The position numbers and the translations under genes were made by a program. Positions 1 through 8,321 of a DNA stretch of 55,611 nt are shown here, one piece after another (within the stretch, counting starts at the first letter, position 1; the number at the start of each line of letters is the position of its first letter). The notes under the pieces are model-generated. The model was given only the letters and a program-made list of their open reading frames with translations, did not search any database and had not been told where the DNA came from. Origin of the DNA: CAZPNX01 sp964518765 (GTDB taxonomy: Bacteria; Edwardsbacteria; AC1; EtOH8); NCBI GenBank assembly GCA_964518765.1, contig CAZFJC010000018.1, positions 1 through 55,611 on the forward strand, given 5' to 3'.

Positions 1-113
1 TCTCATGTTTGGCCTTGGTCCTATTGTAACATAGAACCTGGACCAGTTTCAGGGGGTCAGGTCAATAGGGCTGCGTATGTCAGTCTCTGTAACATCGGGG
101 TAAATCTTTCTGG

Positions 114-1097
114 TTATTTTAGAATTACGGTTTTTCGGGTTATTAACTCATCTCCTGCTTTTAACCGATAATAATATATACCGGCTGGCAAAGTTTCGCC
201 TTTTTCGTTTTTTCTGTCCCATACTACTTGATATTCACCGTTCTTCCTGTATTCGTCAATCAATGTTTTCATTTTTCGTCCAGTCATGTCGTAGACGCTA
301 AGCAATACATGGCAGCTTTGCTTTAGTTTGTAAATAATTGTTGTCGCATTCTTAAACGGGTTGGGGAAGTTAGATACTTTACTTTTGAAAACATTATTTT
401 CTTCCACAGGTTTACATTCGACGCCAACTACGTAATCAATAACTAAATATGGTTTACTAATTAATGTGTTGCCTGTGTAAAATTGCAGAAAGTCATCATA
501 TCCATCATAATCAGAAAGTACAGGAAACCTTAATCTATACTGGTTTCGTATTCTTCCCGTGAATATGTCAGATTGAACACAAGTAGTAACATCCATGGCC
601 CGCCATCCGGTGTCTGGCGTTGAGGAAAAAACGCCGAACCTGCTGGTTATCGTTTGAGTATCCCCAGGATCTCCGGCTGTCCAGTCAAGTGTGTCAATTT
701 CAGGCCCATAATTGATATGGTCTATCAAACAATACATTGTGTCGCCGCCGGGGACGCCGGTCCATTGAGGAAACAAGCCCTTGGTGGAGTTTCCGTAGCT
801 GCTGTATTGACGTACTTTTAGCGTTGCTCCATATATAGTAATCGTATCAGGCAAACTGTCTATGTAAAAGCTAAGGTAGCCTCTGGCACCCCCTTCGTAA
901 TCGGGCCCAAGTCCTATCCAATAAGCGTCTCCAACTAGAAATCCTGGTTCACTTCCTAGTGTTATCAGGGAACCGTCCTCCCATACCCTAATCTCGCCAT
1001 CAACGGATGGCTCGCTGTAAAGGGTGTCAACCTCGGCGCGGCAGATGCCGCTGCCCATGAATAGAACCAGCCCAAGTAATACAAAAAGCTTTTTCAT
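114..1097 (-). CDS. Secreted protein with C-terminal Por/T9SS-type (FlgD-like) sorting domain
   Basis: 327 residues with a clear signal peptide (MKKLFVLLGLVLF..., small residues before a likely cut near residue 21). The body resembles DNRLRE-type stalk domains: paired beta stretches with 'GATLKVRQYSS' and 'GWRAMDVTTCV'. The last ~85 residues form a type A sorting or FlgD Ig-like domain, beginning 'NFPNPFKNATTI' and ending 'LPAGIYYYRL...RKTVILK'. In family terms this tail directs export through the type IX system or a related route and surface anchoring. The gene starts one base after the dacB stop codon but is far more AT-rich than dacB, which suggests a different history. The ligand or enzymatic role is unknown. 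Confidence 0.82.
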   Translation of the reverse strand: MKKLFVLLGLVLFMGSGICRAEVDTLYSEPSVDGEIRVWEDGSLITLGSEPGFLVGDAYWIGLGPDYEGGARGYLSFYIDSLPDTITIYGATLKVRQYSSYGNSTKGLFPQWTGVPGGDTMYCLIDHINYGPEIDTLDWTAGDPGDTQTITSRFGVFSSTPDTGWRAMDVTTCVQSDIFTGRIRNQYRLRFPVLSDYDGYDDFLQFYTGNTLISKPYLVIDYVVGVECKPVEENNVFKSKVSNFPNPFKNATTIIYKLKQSCHVLLSVYDMTGRKMKTLIDEYRKNGEYQVVWDRKNEKGETLPAGIYYYRLKAGDELITRKTVILK

Positions 1098-1098
1098 T

Positions 1099-2685
1099 CT
1101 ACCCTAAGTACTCCACCAGCAACCGGCAGATGTAATCCTCCACCCTCCTGGCGGCCTTGGCCCGCCTGGTGTTGTTGACCATGATGGAGAAGGCGAACAT
1201 CTTCCCGCTCTTGGCGGTGACGTAGCCGGACAGGGCCGAGACCCCGCCTATGGAGCCGGTCTTGGCGTAGACCCGGCCGTGGAGGTCGGGATGGGAAAGT
1301 CGCCCCCCCAGGGTGCCGTCAACGCCGCCTATGGCCAGGGAGTTGTAGAAGGCCCCCCAATACGGTTGCTGGTGTATGAAGCGGAGCAGGGTGACCACCT
1401 GCAGTGGCGAGACCTCGTTGCGCCGCGACAGCCCGCAGCCGTCGAACAGCTCTACCTCCCCCAGCCCCATCTGGGCGGCGATATCGCGCTCTACCTCGGC
1501 CCCCTGCCTTACCGAGCCCTGGCCGCCCACTTCCGAACCCAGGGTCTTGAGCAGCGTTTCGGCGTAGAGGTTATGGCTGTTCTTGTTCACCACCTTGATG
1601 ATCTCCGACAGAGGCTGCGAGCTGTGGGAGTAGGCCAGCCAGGCCGAGTCCGCCTGCCCGACCCCTTCCTCTCCGCTGCCCCGGGGCCTGCCTTTGAGAT
1701 CGATGCCTCGGGTTTTCAGGGCGGCGGCCAGCACTCGGGCGAAGTGGTCATCCGGCTGCTTGGCGGTGAAAAGGAAGCGTTTGCTGGAACCCTGGGCCAG
1801 GGTTCCGGTGACCTTGAGAGTCCGCCCGTCGAAACTGACGTGGGGCCGGCCCACGTTGTAGACCTTGCGGGTGCGGGTGGTGTAGCTCCCGTCCTTCTGC
1901 CTTACCTTACGGGAGACGGTGGAGGAGCTGCCCCTGATGGTCCGGCTGAGGTTGCGCACCTGCACCTCGATGGGCGGGTCGGTGCTGACCCGGAGGGGTT
2001 TTCCCAGGACGCCCCCGGAGACGGTCACCGCCACCAGGTTGTCGCGGAAGGAAAGGCCGGAGATGTTCCAGGCCATCCGCTTCTTGCGCTTCACCAGGCG
2101 GTTCGAGGAGCGGGGCACCATGGAGACGATCTTTTCCGGCACGAAGTTGCCGTCGTCGCCCACCAGGTCGCCGTCGATGGCCGACAGCCCGCAGGCCGCC
2201 AGGCTGTCGGCCCAGGCCGTCAGGATCTCCCAGCGGTTGATGGTGGGATCGCCCGATCCCCTGACCACCAGGTCCCCGTGGAGCACCCCGGCCGAGTCCA
2301 GCGGGCCGCAGGCGTAGAGGTCGGTCTGATAGGTGTAGTCCGGGCCCAGCTTCTCCAGGGCGGCGGCGGTAGTGAAAAGCTTGGCGTTCGAGGCCGGGAT
2401 GAATTTCTGCTCCGAGTTGTGCTGGTACACCAGCTCCCCGTCCTCCAGCGATACCACCGCCATGCCCCATCGCCCCATCCTCCCCAGCCTCTGGGAGAAA
2501 AGTTTGTCCAGGTCTTCCTGGACGTCCCCGGTGGGCTTGGGCAGGTAGAATACCCGGCTGGCCCTCCTCCGGGCTCTCTTTTTTTTAGCGGCGGCCGCCT
2601 CCAGGTGGGATGCGTCCGCCAAGGCGATCAACAGCAGAGCCGGGACTATCAGCGCCAGTCTTTTATGCAATATGGATCCCTTCAT
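1099..2685 (-). CDS. dacB: D-alanyl-D-alanine carboxypeptidase/endopeptidase (PBP4 type, peptidase S13)
   Basis: 528 residues; signal or anchor helix followed by a Lys/Arg-rich stretch (residues 34-43). The penicillin-binding motifs are in order: SxxK as SNAK near residue 99, SxN as SHN in 'NKNSHNLYAETLL' near 370, and KTG in 'YAKTGSIGG' near 480. The large insertion between SxxK and SxN is typical of S13 enzymes. It should trim D-Ala and cut D-Ala-meso-DAP crosslinks in the periplasm. It lies directly downstream of the HNH gene on the same strand. The ATG at 2685 has no strong Shine-Dalgarno, so the exact start is less certain than the family. Confidence 0.95.
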   Translation of the reverse strand: MKGSILHKRLALIVPALLLIALADASHLEAAAAKKKRARRRASRVFYLPKPTGDVQEDLDKLFSQRLGRMGRWGMAVVSLEDGELVYQHNSEQKFIPASNAKLFTTAAALEKLGPDYTYQTDLYACGPLDSAGVLHGDLVVRGSGDPTINRWEILTAWADSLAACGLSAIDGDLVGDDGNFVPEKIVSMVPRSSNRLVKRKKRMAWNISGLSFRDNLVAVTVSGGVLGKPLRVSTDPPIEVQVRNLSRTIRGSSSTVSRKVRQKDGSYTTRTRKVYNVGRPHVSFDGRTLKVTGTLAQGSSKRFLFTAKQPDDHFARVLAAALKTRGIDLKGRPRGSGEEGVGQADSAWLAYSHSSQPLSEIIKVVNKNSHNLYAETLLKTLGSEVGGQGSVRQGAEVERDIAAQMGLGEVELFDGCGLSRRNEVSPLQVVTLLRFIHQQPYWGAFYNSLAIGGVDGTLGGRLSHPDLHGRVYAKTGSIGGVSALSGYVTAKSGKMFAFSIMVNNTRRAKAARRVEDYICRLLVEYLG

Positions 2686-2701
2686 GTCTGTTCGGAGCTT
2701 T

Positions 2702-3205
2702 CTAGCGTCCCATGAAAAGGTAGGGCCGCCACTTTTGATCCGGGTTGCCCACCGAATACTGGATGAAGGAGATGAAGCTGGGCTGCCGCGGCTTGCGGAT
2801 GAGGGACATGCCGCTCTGCCCCAGGCTGCGGTTGGACTTGCGGTTGTTGCAGGCGGTGCAGGCGCAAACCAGATTCTCCCAGGTGTCCTCCCCTCCCTGG
2901 GAACGCGGTACCACGTGGTCCACCGTCATCGTTCCCTTGGAACTGCCGCAGTACTGGCAGGTGTGCCGGTCGCGCCTCAGCACATTGTGCTTGGTCAGCT
3001 TGACCTCGGGCCTGGGCTTGCGCACAAAGCTGTCCAGCCTCACCACGCTGGGAAGCCTGAACTGGCGGCGGACCGAACGTATCCAGCTGTCCCCCTCCTC
3101 CACCACCTCGGCCCGGCCCAGGAGCATCATCACCAGGGCCCGCCGGGCCTGGCAGACCATCAGAGGTTCGTAGTTCTGGTTAAGCACCAGCACCCGCTGG
3201 TCCAT
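2702..3205 (-). CDS. HNH endonuclease family protein
   Basis: 167 residues from the ATG at 3205, chosen because GGAGG lies seven bases upstream; the longer reading from 3223 has no such site. The core is 'CQYCG ... TVDHVVPRSQGG ... NLVCACTACNNRK', with two CxxC pairs for structural zinc, the catalytic DH pair and the Asn and N/K residues of the HNH fold. The N-terminal 'VLVLNQNYEPLMV' is characteristic of a widespread chromosomal HNH family of unclear role, often housekeeping rather than mobile. The start lies just beyond the stop of the small membrane protein at 3220-3669, so the two are probably cotranscribed. Confidence 0.9.
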   Translation of the reverse strand: MDQRVLVLNQNYEPLMVCQARRALVMMLLGRAEVVEEGDSWIRSVRRQFRLPSVVRLDSFVRKPRPEVKLTKHNVLRRDRHTCQYCGSSKGTMTVDHVVPRSQGGEDTWENLVCACTACNNRKSNRSLGQSGMSLIRKPRQPSFISFIQYSVGNPDQKWRPYLFMGR

Positions 3206-3219
3206 GCTCGTTCCTCCGT

Positions 3220-3669
3220 TCACCGGGCTATGGCTGATGACTCGGTGTGGCTGAAGTTCTGCTTCAGAGTGTAGACGCCGAAGGGGAAATAGGTCTCGGT
3301 CTGGTATTCGATGGAGATGGATATCTCCTGGCCCGGCGTCCGCTTGATGTTCTCCAGGAAGTAGGCGAAGGCCCCGTCCAGGTACTGCTTCCTCTCCTCT
3401 TCGGTCTCCGGCTGGTAGAAGAACAGGTCCCCCTTGTCGTCCCGGACTTTGTAGAAGAAGTCGCCCACTATGGGCACCTTCTGCTCCAGGCAGACCTCGG
3501 CCAGCTCCCGGGCCAGGGCCTCGTCCGGTTCGGACATGGCCGCGGCCGCGGCCTCCTCCATCTTGCCCTTAACCCGCGAAAAGCGGATATGCGGCAGGCT
3601 GGCCATAAAGGCCGTGTATAAAAGCAGGGCAACCAGCACCACGATCAGGAACTTGAGGATCGGCGGCAT
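3220..3669 (-). CDS. Small membrane-anchored protein of unknown function
   Basis: 149 residues. One N-terminal transmembrane helix (about residues 4-23) is followed by a soluble domain rich in Glu and Ala. The start is supported by GGAGG five bases before the ATG. I do not recognise a named family. The fold appears mixed: helices around residues 35-60, then strands with 'ISISIEYQTETYFPFGVY'. It precedes the HNH gene with a ~15-base gap and follows the tRNA-Ala terminator, so its own promoter must be near that terminator or it relies on readthrough. It is probably a periplasm-facing anchored protein. Confidence 0.75.
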   Translation of the reverse strand: MPPILKFLIVVLVALLLYTAFMASLPHIRFSRVKGKMEEAAAAAMSEPDEALARELAEVCLEQKVPIVGDFFYKVRDDKGDLFFYQPETEEERKQYLDGAFAYFLENIKRTPGQEISISIEYQTETYFPFGVYTLKQNFSHTESSAIAR

Positions 3670-3680
3670 ATTGCCTCCTT

Positions 3681-3714
3681 AAAAAGACGGGAGCACAAGC
3701 GTCACTTGTGCTCC
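3681..3714 (-). terminator. Intrinsic terminator after tRNA-Ala
   Basis: On the minus strand GGAGCACAAG pairs with CTTGTGCTCC (3690-3714, 10 bp, 5-base loop) and is followed by CGTCTTTTT. It lies 105 bases beyond the 3' end of the tRNA and immediately upstream of the ribosome binding site of the next gene. It should end the tRNA transcript. Confidence 0.75.
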
Positions 3715-3819
3715 TCTGCCCCATGCGCTTGCGTCGGATTCGTCGTGTTTCATGCTACAAGCGTTCTATTACGGGAGGGCTCTTGGATGTCCTAGATGCT
3801 GTCCCGCGGTTCTAATGTA

Positions 3820-3897
3820 TGGTGGACCTGAGGGGATTCGAACCCCTGACCCCCTGACTGCCAGTCAGGTGCGCTACCAAAACTGCGCTACAGGCCC
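3820..3897 (-). tRNA. tRNA-Ala (anticodon GGC)
   Basis: A full cloverleaf can be drawn. The acceptor stem GGGCCTG pairs with CAGGTCC (one G-U), the D-stem is GCGC/GCGC, the anticodon stem CCTGA/TCAGG encloses loop CTGGCAG, and the T-arm is AGGGG-TTCGAAT-CCCCT. Discriminator A is followed by a genome-encoded CCA. The anticodon GGC (3860-3862 on the plus strand as GCC) reads Ala GCC/GCU codons, fitting the GCC-rich codon use of the neighbours. Confidence 0.95.
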
Positions 3898-3915
3898 ATG
3901 TCCTTACAAACAATT

Positions 3916-3945
3916 AGTTTACCAAAAAGGATGCTAATCTGTCAA
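3916..3945 (-). promoter_or_regulatory. Sigma70-type promoter for tRNA-Ala
   Basis: On the minus strand TTGACA (3940-3945) is separated by 18 bases from TAAACT (3916-3921). The predicted start falls about ten bases before the mature tRNA 5' end. Confidence 0.7.
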
Positions 3946-3970
3946 GCGCTAACTTGCCGGCCGAGCCATT

Positions 3971-4834
3971 TCAGACCCGTCCCAAGAACCTCCTGACCGC
4001 CACCCAGCTGCCCAGCCCGCCCAGGGCCACTCCGAAGACGACCAGGCCGGCCACCTGGTGGCGGCTGAAGAAGCCCAACATCCCGAACTGGGAGGAGAGC
4101 ACCCGGTAGCCCAGGTATAGCCCCACCCCCCCCAGCAGGCTTCCCAACAGGCCCTGGGCCATGCCCTCCAATAAGAAGGGACGGCTGATAAAGGAGTCGG
4201 TGGCCCCCACCAAACGCATGATCTCCACCTCCTGGCGCCTGGCGTACAGGGTCAGCTGAATGGTGTTGAAGACCACCATCACCGCCGCCAGGCTCACTAT
4301 CACCAGCAGGGAGACATCGATGACCACCAGCAGGTAGCCCACCCGGTAAAGGCGTCCCAGCCAGGCCTTGCCGTACTCCACCTCCTCGATGCCCGGAATC
4401 TTCTGGATCTTCTCGGCGATGGCCGCCATCGCCTCGGGGTTGCGGCGCTCCGGCTGCAGGCTCACCCTCCATGACCGAGGCAGGGGGTTGGTCTCGATGG
4501 CCGACAGCAAACCTCCCCGGTCTCCCAGCTCCTCCCGGAAATTACGCAAGGCCTCCTCCTTGGAGACGAAGACGGCGTCGCGCACCCCGGGCAGGCTGCG
4601 GATGACGCTGCCGGCCACCACTGCCTGGGACTCCGAGGCGTCCTCGCGGATGAAGGCCTGGATCTCGAACTTCTCCCGCAGGCTTTTGAGGGCCAGGTGA
4701 AAGTTGAGGGTCACCAGCAGGAAGGTGCCCAAAAGGAAAAGGGCGGCGGTGATGCTGGAGATGGACAGCAGGCTCATCAGCTTGGCCCGGCGGAATCCGG
4801 CCAGGCTTTCGCGGAGGTAGTATTTGAGGTTCAT
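3971..4834 (-). CDS. ftsX: Cell division ABC transporter permease FtsX
   Basis: 287 residues with FtsX topology: a cytoplasmic N-terminus, TM1 (about 22-43), a ~110-residue periplasmic domain ('EIQAFIREDASES...', 'LPGVRDAVFVSKEEAL'), then three C-terminal helices with 'MRLVGATDSFISRPFLLEGMAQG', the family signature. FtsX relays ATP hydrolysis by FtsE to periplasmic amidase activation at the septum. No ftsE lies next to it: upstream is a ~260-base gap and then pbpC. It has its own promoter near 4893-4921. Either FtsE is elsewhere or another ATPase serves it. The family call is firm. Confidence 0.92.
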   Translation of the reverse strand: MNLKYYLRESLAGFRRAKLMSLLSISSITAALFLLGTFLLVTLNFHLALKSLREKFEIQAFIREDASESQAVVAGSVIRSLPGVRDAVFVSKEEALRNFREELGDRGGLLSAIETNPLPRSWRVSLQPERRNPEAMAAIAEKIQKIPGIEEVEYGKAWLGRLYRVGYLLVVIDVSLLVIVSLAAVMVVFNTIQLTLYARRQEVEIMRLVGATDSFISRPFLLEGMAQGLLGSLLGGVGLYLGYRVLSSQFGMLGFFSRHQVAGLVVFGVALGGLGSWVAVRRFLGRV

Positions 4835-4892
4835 CGGGAAATGCCTGTCTTTTTACTGTGGAGGGTGCTATCAACAAAGACAATGTCGATAC

Positions 4893-4921
4893 ATTATACA
4901 TCCAAAACATTTACTATGCAA
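4893..4921 (-). promoter_or_regulatory. Sigma70-type promoter for ftsX
   Basis: Minus-strand TTGCAT (4916-4921), a 17-base spacer and TATAAT (4893-4898), within an AT-rich ~260-base gap (4835-5093) between ftsX and pbpC. The predicted leader is about 50 bases. No ORF of note lies in the rest of the gap. Confidence 0.6.
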
Positions 4922-5093
4922 ATTAAATGATTTTCCTAATATTCCAGGAAATTATGGACAGACGCCTTTTTCGGCCATCTTGACTTCGCGCCACCACTGG
5001 AAATTCGCACCCGGAGCAGTATTATCGAGCCTTGCCGCGATAGTCCGGGATGTGGGAACTGGCTAACCGGAAAAACAGAAAAATCAAAGCGAA

Positions 5094-7358
5094 TTATATA
5101 AGCACCGTGAACCTCACCCTATGCTTCTTCTCCCGGCCGCCTATCACCGCCTTGAACGCCAGTACATGCTCCCCGGGCTCCAGCCGCCACCTGGGGGCGA
5201 TTTTACCGGAAAGCCGCCTGCCGTCCATGGTCCATTCGATTCCTTCCGCCGTCCCCGGAACCACCGCCTTGAAGGTGATCTCCTGGCTCTCCCGCCTCAG
5301 GCCCGGGTCTATCCGGAACACATCTCCGTCCCTGGGGAAGGCTATGTAACAGGACTTGCCGCTTCCTATCTTCGTCCTTTCGTCAACTTCGCCTTTGGAG
5401 GCCCAGTCCCGGTAGACCGGCGGGTAAACGATCTTTCCCGAACGGTCGTGGAATCGGCAAAGAGTTTTTGGCGCCCCTCCGGACAGAAAGACCTCGCTCA
5501 TCCGGTTGGGGCAGCCCGGCCCCGCCAGGTCGCCGGAGAGCGGGCAGACGCTGCGCTCCTCGATCCCCTCCGGCCTGACGAACGATCTCGGCCTTTGGTT
5601 TCGGTGCAGGGCCAGCATGACATCGCGGAACAGCGGCCCGGCCCCGGAGACGCCCGACACGCCGTGCATGGGGCGCCCGTCGAAGTTGCCCACCCAGACG
5701 CCTACCGTATAGTCGGAGGTGAATCCGACCGTCCAATTGTCCCGGTAATCCTTGGTGGTCCCGGTCTTGGCGGCGCAGGGGAAGGGCAGGTCCAGCGGGC
5801 TGCACTCGCCGAAGGCCGGCTGGCGGGCCGAGCGGTCCGAGAGCATGTTGGCCAATATGTACGCCACCTGCTCCGGGAAGACCCTGGCGGAATCCTTGTC
5901 ATTGCCCGCTTGACCCTTGCTCCTTTGAACCTTGACCCTCTCCTCTGACTTCCAGATCAAATATCTAACATCCCGGTAAAGCCCCCGGTTGGCGAGCGAC
6001 GCGTAGGCCCGGGTCAGCTCCAGCAGGGTGACCTCGCCGTTCCCCAGGGTCAGCCCCAGGCCATAGTGGTCCGGGTCATGCCTCAGGCTTTCGAATCCCG
6101 CCATCCTCAGCCTTTCCAGGAGCTCGGGCTGTCCCACTTGCTCCAGCATCCGGACCGCGGCCACGTTGTAGGAGCAGCCCAGGGCGGTTCGGATGCGCAC
6201 CGGGCCGTGGTAGCGCTCGTCGTAGTTGCGCGGGATGAACCGCTCCTCGTCCGGCCCCGGGTCGAAGTCTATGTCCGGAAGGAGATACGAGGCCGGAAAG
6301 CCCCGCTCCAGGGCCAGGCCGTAGGTGAAGGGCTTGAGGGCCGAGCCCGGCTGGCGCAGGGCCACGGCGCCGTTGACCTGGCCGGAGATCCTGGAGTCGA
6401 GGTAGTCGGCCGAGCCCACCATGGCCAGCAGGGACATGTCCGAATTGCGGATGACCACCAAGGCCGCGTTGGAGATGCCGTAGGGTGATAGTTTTTTCAC
6501 GTAGGCCCGGATATGCTTTTCCAGCCCCGCGGTAAGTTCCCCGTCAACCGTGGTGCGGAGATCGCCGCCCCTGTCCGGCACCTGGGACAGCACCCAATCG
6601 CAGAAGTGCGGGGCCTCAAACGGCGGGGATTGGAACGAGACGGCGGGCGGCTCCGCGGCCAGCGCCAGCTCATCAGAGGACAAGCTCCGGGCCCGGCCCA
6701 TCCCGGCCAAAAGCTTTTGTCTGGCCCTCTCCAGCCTTTCCGGGCCCCGACTCGGACTGTAGTGGCTGGGATTCCTGGGTATGACCGCTAGCCAGGCTGC
6801 CTGGGAAAAGGTCAGATCTCCGGGCTCCACGCCGAAATATCCCAGGCTGGCCGAGCGGCATCCCACGTGCCGGTTGTCGTATGGCGCCAGGTTGAGATAG
6901 AGCTCCAGTATTCGCGGCTTGGACAGCCGCCATTCCAGGTACCCTGCCAGCATCATCTCCTCGAACTTGGCCTTGAATCCCCGAGTCCTGGGGCCCAAGA
7001 TGAGCCGGGCGGTCTGCATGGTGATGGTGGAACCGCCGGAGATGGTGCGGCCGGCCTTCAGGTTATGGCCGGCCGCCCGGGCCAATGCCAACGGGTCCAC
7101 GCCGGGGTGGAGGAGGAACCGCCGGTCCTCGGAGAACAGGGTGGCTTTGATCAGGTGCGGCGAGACGTCATCGAGATCGGCCCACAGACCCTTATCCCGG
7201 TCCACCGCCCGCAGTATCCGGCCCTGGCTGTCGAGGACGAGGAAGCCCGAAGCCTTCCTAAAACTATCGAACTCCCAGGAGGGCAACAAGCGCCCAAGAG
7301 CCAGCAGCAAAAACCAGGCGACCAGGGCCACCAGAAAAAGTTTACGGTGCTTACTCAA
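5094..7358 (-). CDS. pbpC: Penicillin-binding protein 1C (glycosyltransferase/transpeptidase)
   Basis: 754 residues. One N-terminal TM is followed by a GT51 domain ('EDRRFLLHPGVDPLALARA', 'GGSTITMQTARL'), then a transpeptidase with SxxK as SALK in 'QPGSALKPFTYG', SxN as SYN in 'LGCSYNVAAV' and KTG in 'AAKTGTTKDYRDNWTVG'. A C-terminal BiPBP_C-like beta domain closes the protein. It polymerises and crosslinks peptidoglycan at the outer face of the inner membrane. TTG at 7358 is chosen because GAGGA lies five bases upstream. The MBL gene ends seven bases before it, indicating one operon. In other Gram-negatives pbpC is paired with an alpha-2-macroglobulin gene, and one lies 6 kb away here. Confidence 0.95.
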   Translation of the reverse strand: MSKHRKLFLVALVAWFLLLALGRLLPSWEFDSFRKASGFLVLDSQGRILRAVDRDKGLWADLDDVSPHLIKATLFSEDRRFLLHPGVDPLALARAAGHNLKAGRTISGGSTITMQTARLILGPRTRGFKAKFEEMMLAGYLEWRLSKPRILELYLNLAPYDNRHVGCRSASLGYFGVEPGDLTFSQAAWLAVIPRNPSHYSPSRGPERLERARQKLLAGMGRARSLSSDELALAAEPPAVSFQSPPFEAPHFCDWVLSQVPDRGGDLRTTVDGELTAGLEKHIRAYVKKLSPYGISNAALVVIRNSDMSLLAMVGSADYLDSRISGQVNGAVALRQPGSALKPFTYGLALERGFPASYLLPDIDFDPGPDEERFIPRNYDERYHGPVRIRTALGCSYNVAAVRMLEQVGQPELLERLRMAGFESLRHDPDHYGLGLTLGNGEVTLLELTRAYASLANRGLYRDVRYLIWKSEERVKVQRSKGQAGNDKDSARVFPEQVAYILANMLSDRSARQPAFGECSPLDLPFPCAAKTGTTKDYRDNWTVGFTSDYTVGVWVGNFDGRPMHGVSGVSGAGPLFRDVMLALHRNQRPRSFVRPEGIEERSVCPLSGDLAGPGCPNRMSEVFLSGGAPKTLCRFHDRSGKIVYPPVYRDWASKGEVDERTKIGSGKSCYIAFPRDGDVFRIDPGLRRESQEITFKAVVPGTAEGIEWTMDGRRLSGKIAPRWRLEPGEHVLAFKAVIGGREKKHRVRFTVLI

Positions 7359-7365
7359 GCCTTCC

Positions 7366-8091
7366 TCACCTGAGGCTCCGGATCCTCACCTCTAGTCCGG
7401 GGACATCCTCGAGCAGTTTGGGTAAAACCGATACGTCCGTCTCCCCGTAATGGTAGGGATACAGCACCTTTGGCTTTATGATCCTGGCCGCGTTGGCCGC
7501 CTGCTGGGGGGTCATGGTGTAGGGCTGGTTCACCGGCAGGAAGGCGATGTCGATGTCCTTGAGCTCCGCCATCTCCGGGATGTCCTCGGTATCCCCGGCA
7601 ATGTAGACGCGCTTGCCGCCGATATCGAGCACATAGCCGTTGTCGCGGCCCCGGGGATGGAATTTGTCCCTTCCCTCGGTGGTGTTGTAGGACGGCACCG
7701 CGGCTATCTTGACCCCCTTGGCTGTCAGCGAATCCCCGTTTTTCAGGACCTCGCCCTTTCCCAGCTGGTCCCGCCCCGCTTGGTTGATGATGATGCGCGT
7801 TGCCTTCTTCCCTAACTGCGAGATGGCCTTGGCGTCCAGGTGATCGGCGTGCTGGTGGGTAACTAATATGATGTCGGCCTTGTGAAGCTTGCTGTAGTCG
7901 GCATACTGGGACACGGGATCGACGTAAATCACCGTCTTCCCGTGCCTCAGCATCAGCGAGGCGTGGCCGAAGAAAGATATGGATAGTTTTCCGCCTTCGG
8001 CCTCGAACGAGTCGGTCTCGAACGCCTGGGCACTGCCCGCCGAAAGCGAGCCGGCTGCCGCCAGCATTAAGGCAGAGGCTAGGATCCTCAT
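7366..8091 (-). CDS. Exported MBL-fold metal-dependent hydrolase (UlaG-like)
   Basis: 241 residues with a signal peptide ending 'AGSAQA'. The metal motif is THQHADH (THxHxDH), with further ligands in 'AAVPSYN', 'YIAGDTED' and 'YPYHYGETD'. This arrangement matches the UlaG/'metal-dependent hydrolase' branch of the metallo-beta-lactamase fold, which includes lactonases and phosphodiesterases rather than classical beta-lactamases. GGAGGAG lies four bases before the ATG. It sits between a small membrane protein and pbpC, so a periplasmic wall-related substrate is possible but not shown. Confidence 0.88.
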   Translation of the reverse strand: MRILASALMLAAAGSLSAGSAQAFETDSFEAEGGKLSISFFGHASLMLRHGKTVIYVDPVSQYADYSKLHKADIILVTHQHADHLDAKAISQLGKKATRIIINQAGRDQLGKGEVLKNGDSLTAKGVKIAAVPSYNTTEGRDKFHPRGRDNGYVLDIGGKRVYIAGDTEDIPEMAELKDIDIAFLPVNQPYTMTPQQAANAARIIKPKVLYPYHYGETDVSVLPKLLEDVPGLEVRIRSLR

Positions 8092-8122
8092 TCTCTCCTC
8101 CTTTCATGTATCTGCATGGCCC

Positions 8123-8305
8123 TCACTCGATCCTCCACAGCCGCCGCCACCAGGGAAACAGGGCCTTGGCGGCCAGGGAGAGCACCGTGGTCACCAGCAG
8201 GCCGACCCAGAACCGCTTGCCTTCAGGCACCTGGACCAATATGGCAATGGCGGGGAGGATGACGAACGCCAGCCAGCCGCTGGCCTGGCACAAAAGCCGC
8301 TTCAA
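8123..8305 (-). CDS. Small two-helix membrane protein with TTG start
   Basis: 60 residues, with two hydrophobic helices (about 8-24 and 33-50) separated by 'VPEGKRF' and a basic tail 'WWRRLWRIE'. The TTG start lies 16 bases after the cyclophilin stop and is preceded by GGAGAG at eight bases. It is coded in the same direction between two clear genes, with no better reading of the interval. No family was recognised. The positive-inside rule predicts both ends in the cytoplasm. Confidence 0.6.
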   Translation of the reverse strand: MKRLLCQASGWLAFVILPAIAILVQVPEGKRFWVGLLVTTVLSLAAKALFPWWRRLWRIE

Positions 8306-8321
8306 GGTTGCTTCTCTCCGG

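Noticed and set aside
1..113. Possible transposase end (CAGGGGGTCAGGTC near 50-63)
   Set aside because: The motif recalls transposase gene ends, but the stretch is too short and no terminal repeat or ORF can be supported.
1279..2715. 478-residue open frame opposite dacB
   Set aside because: It is Gly/Val/Pro-rich and follows from high GC at third positions of the opposite strand; dacB carries full motifs.
3752..3937. Plus-strand reading containing GGPEGIRTPDPLTASQVR
   Set aside because: It is the complement of the tRNA-Ala gene; this peptide is a well-known false annotation from tRNA antisense strands.
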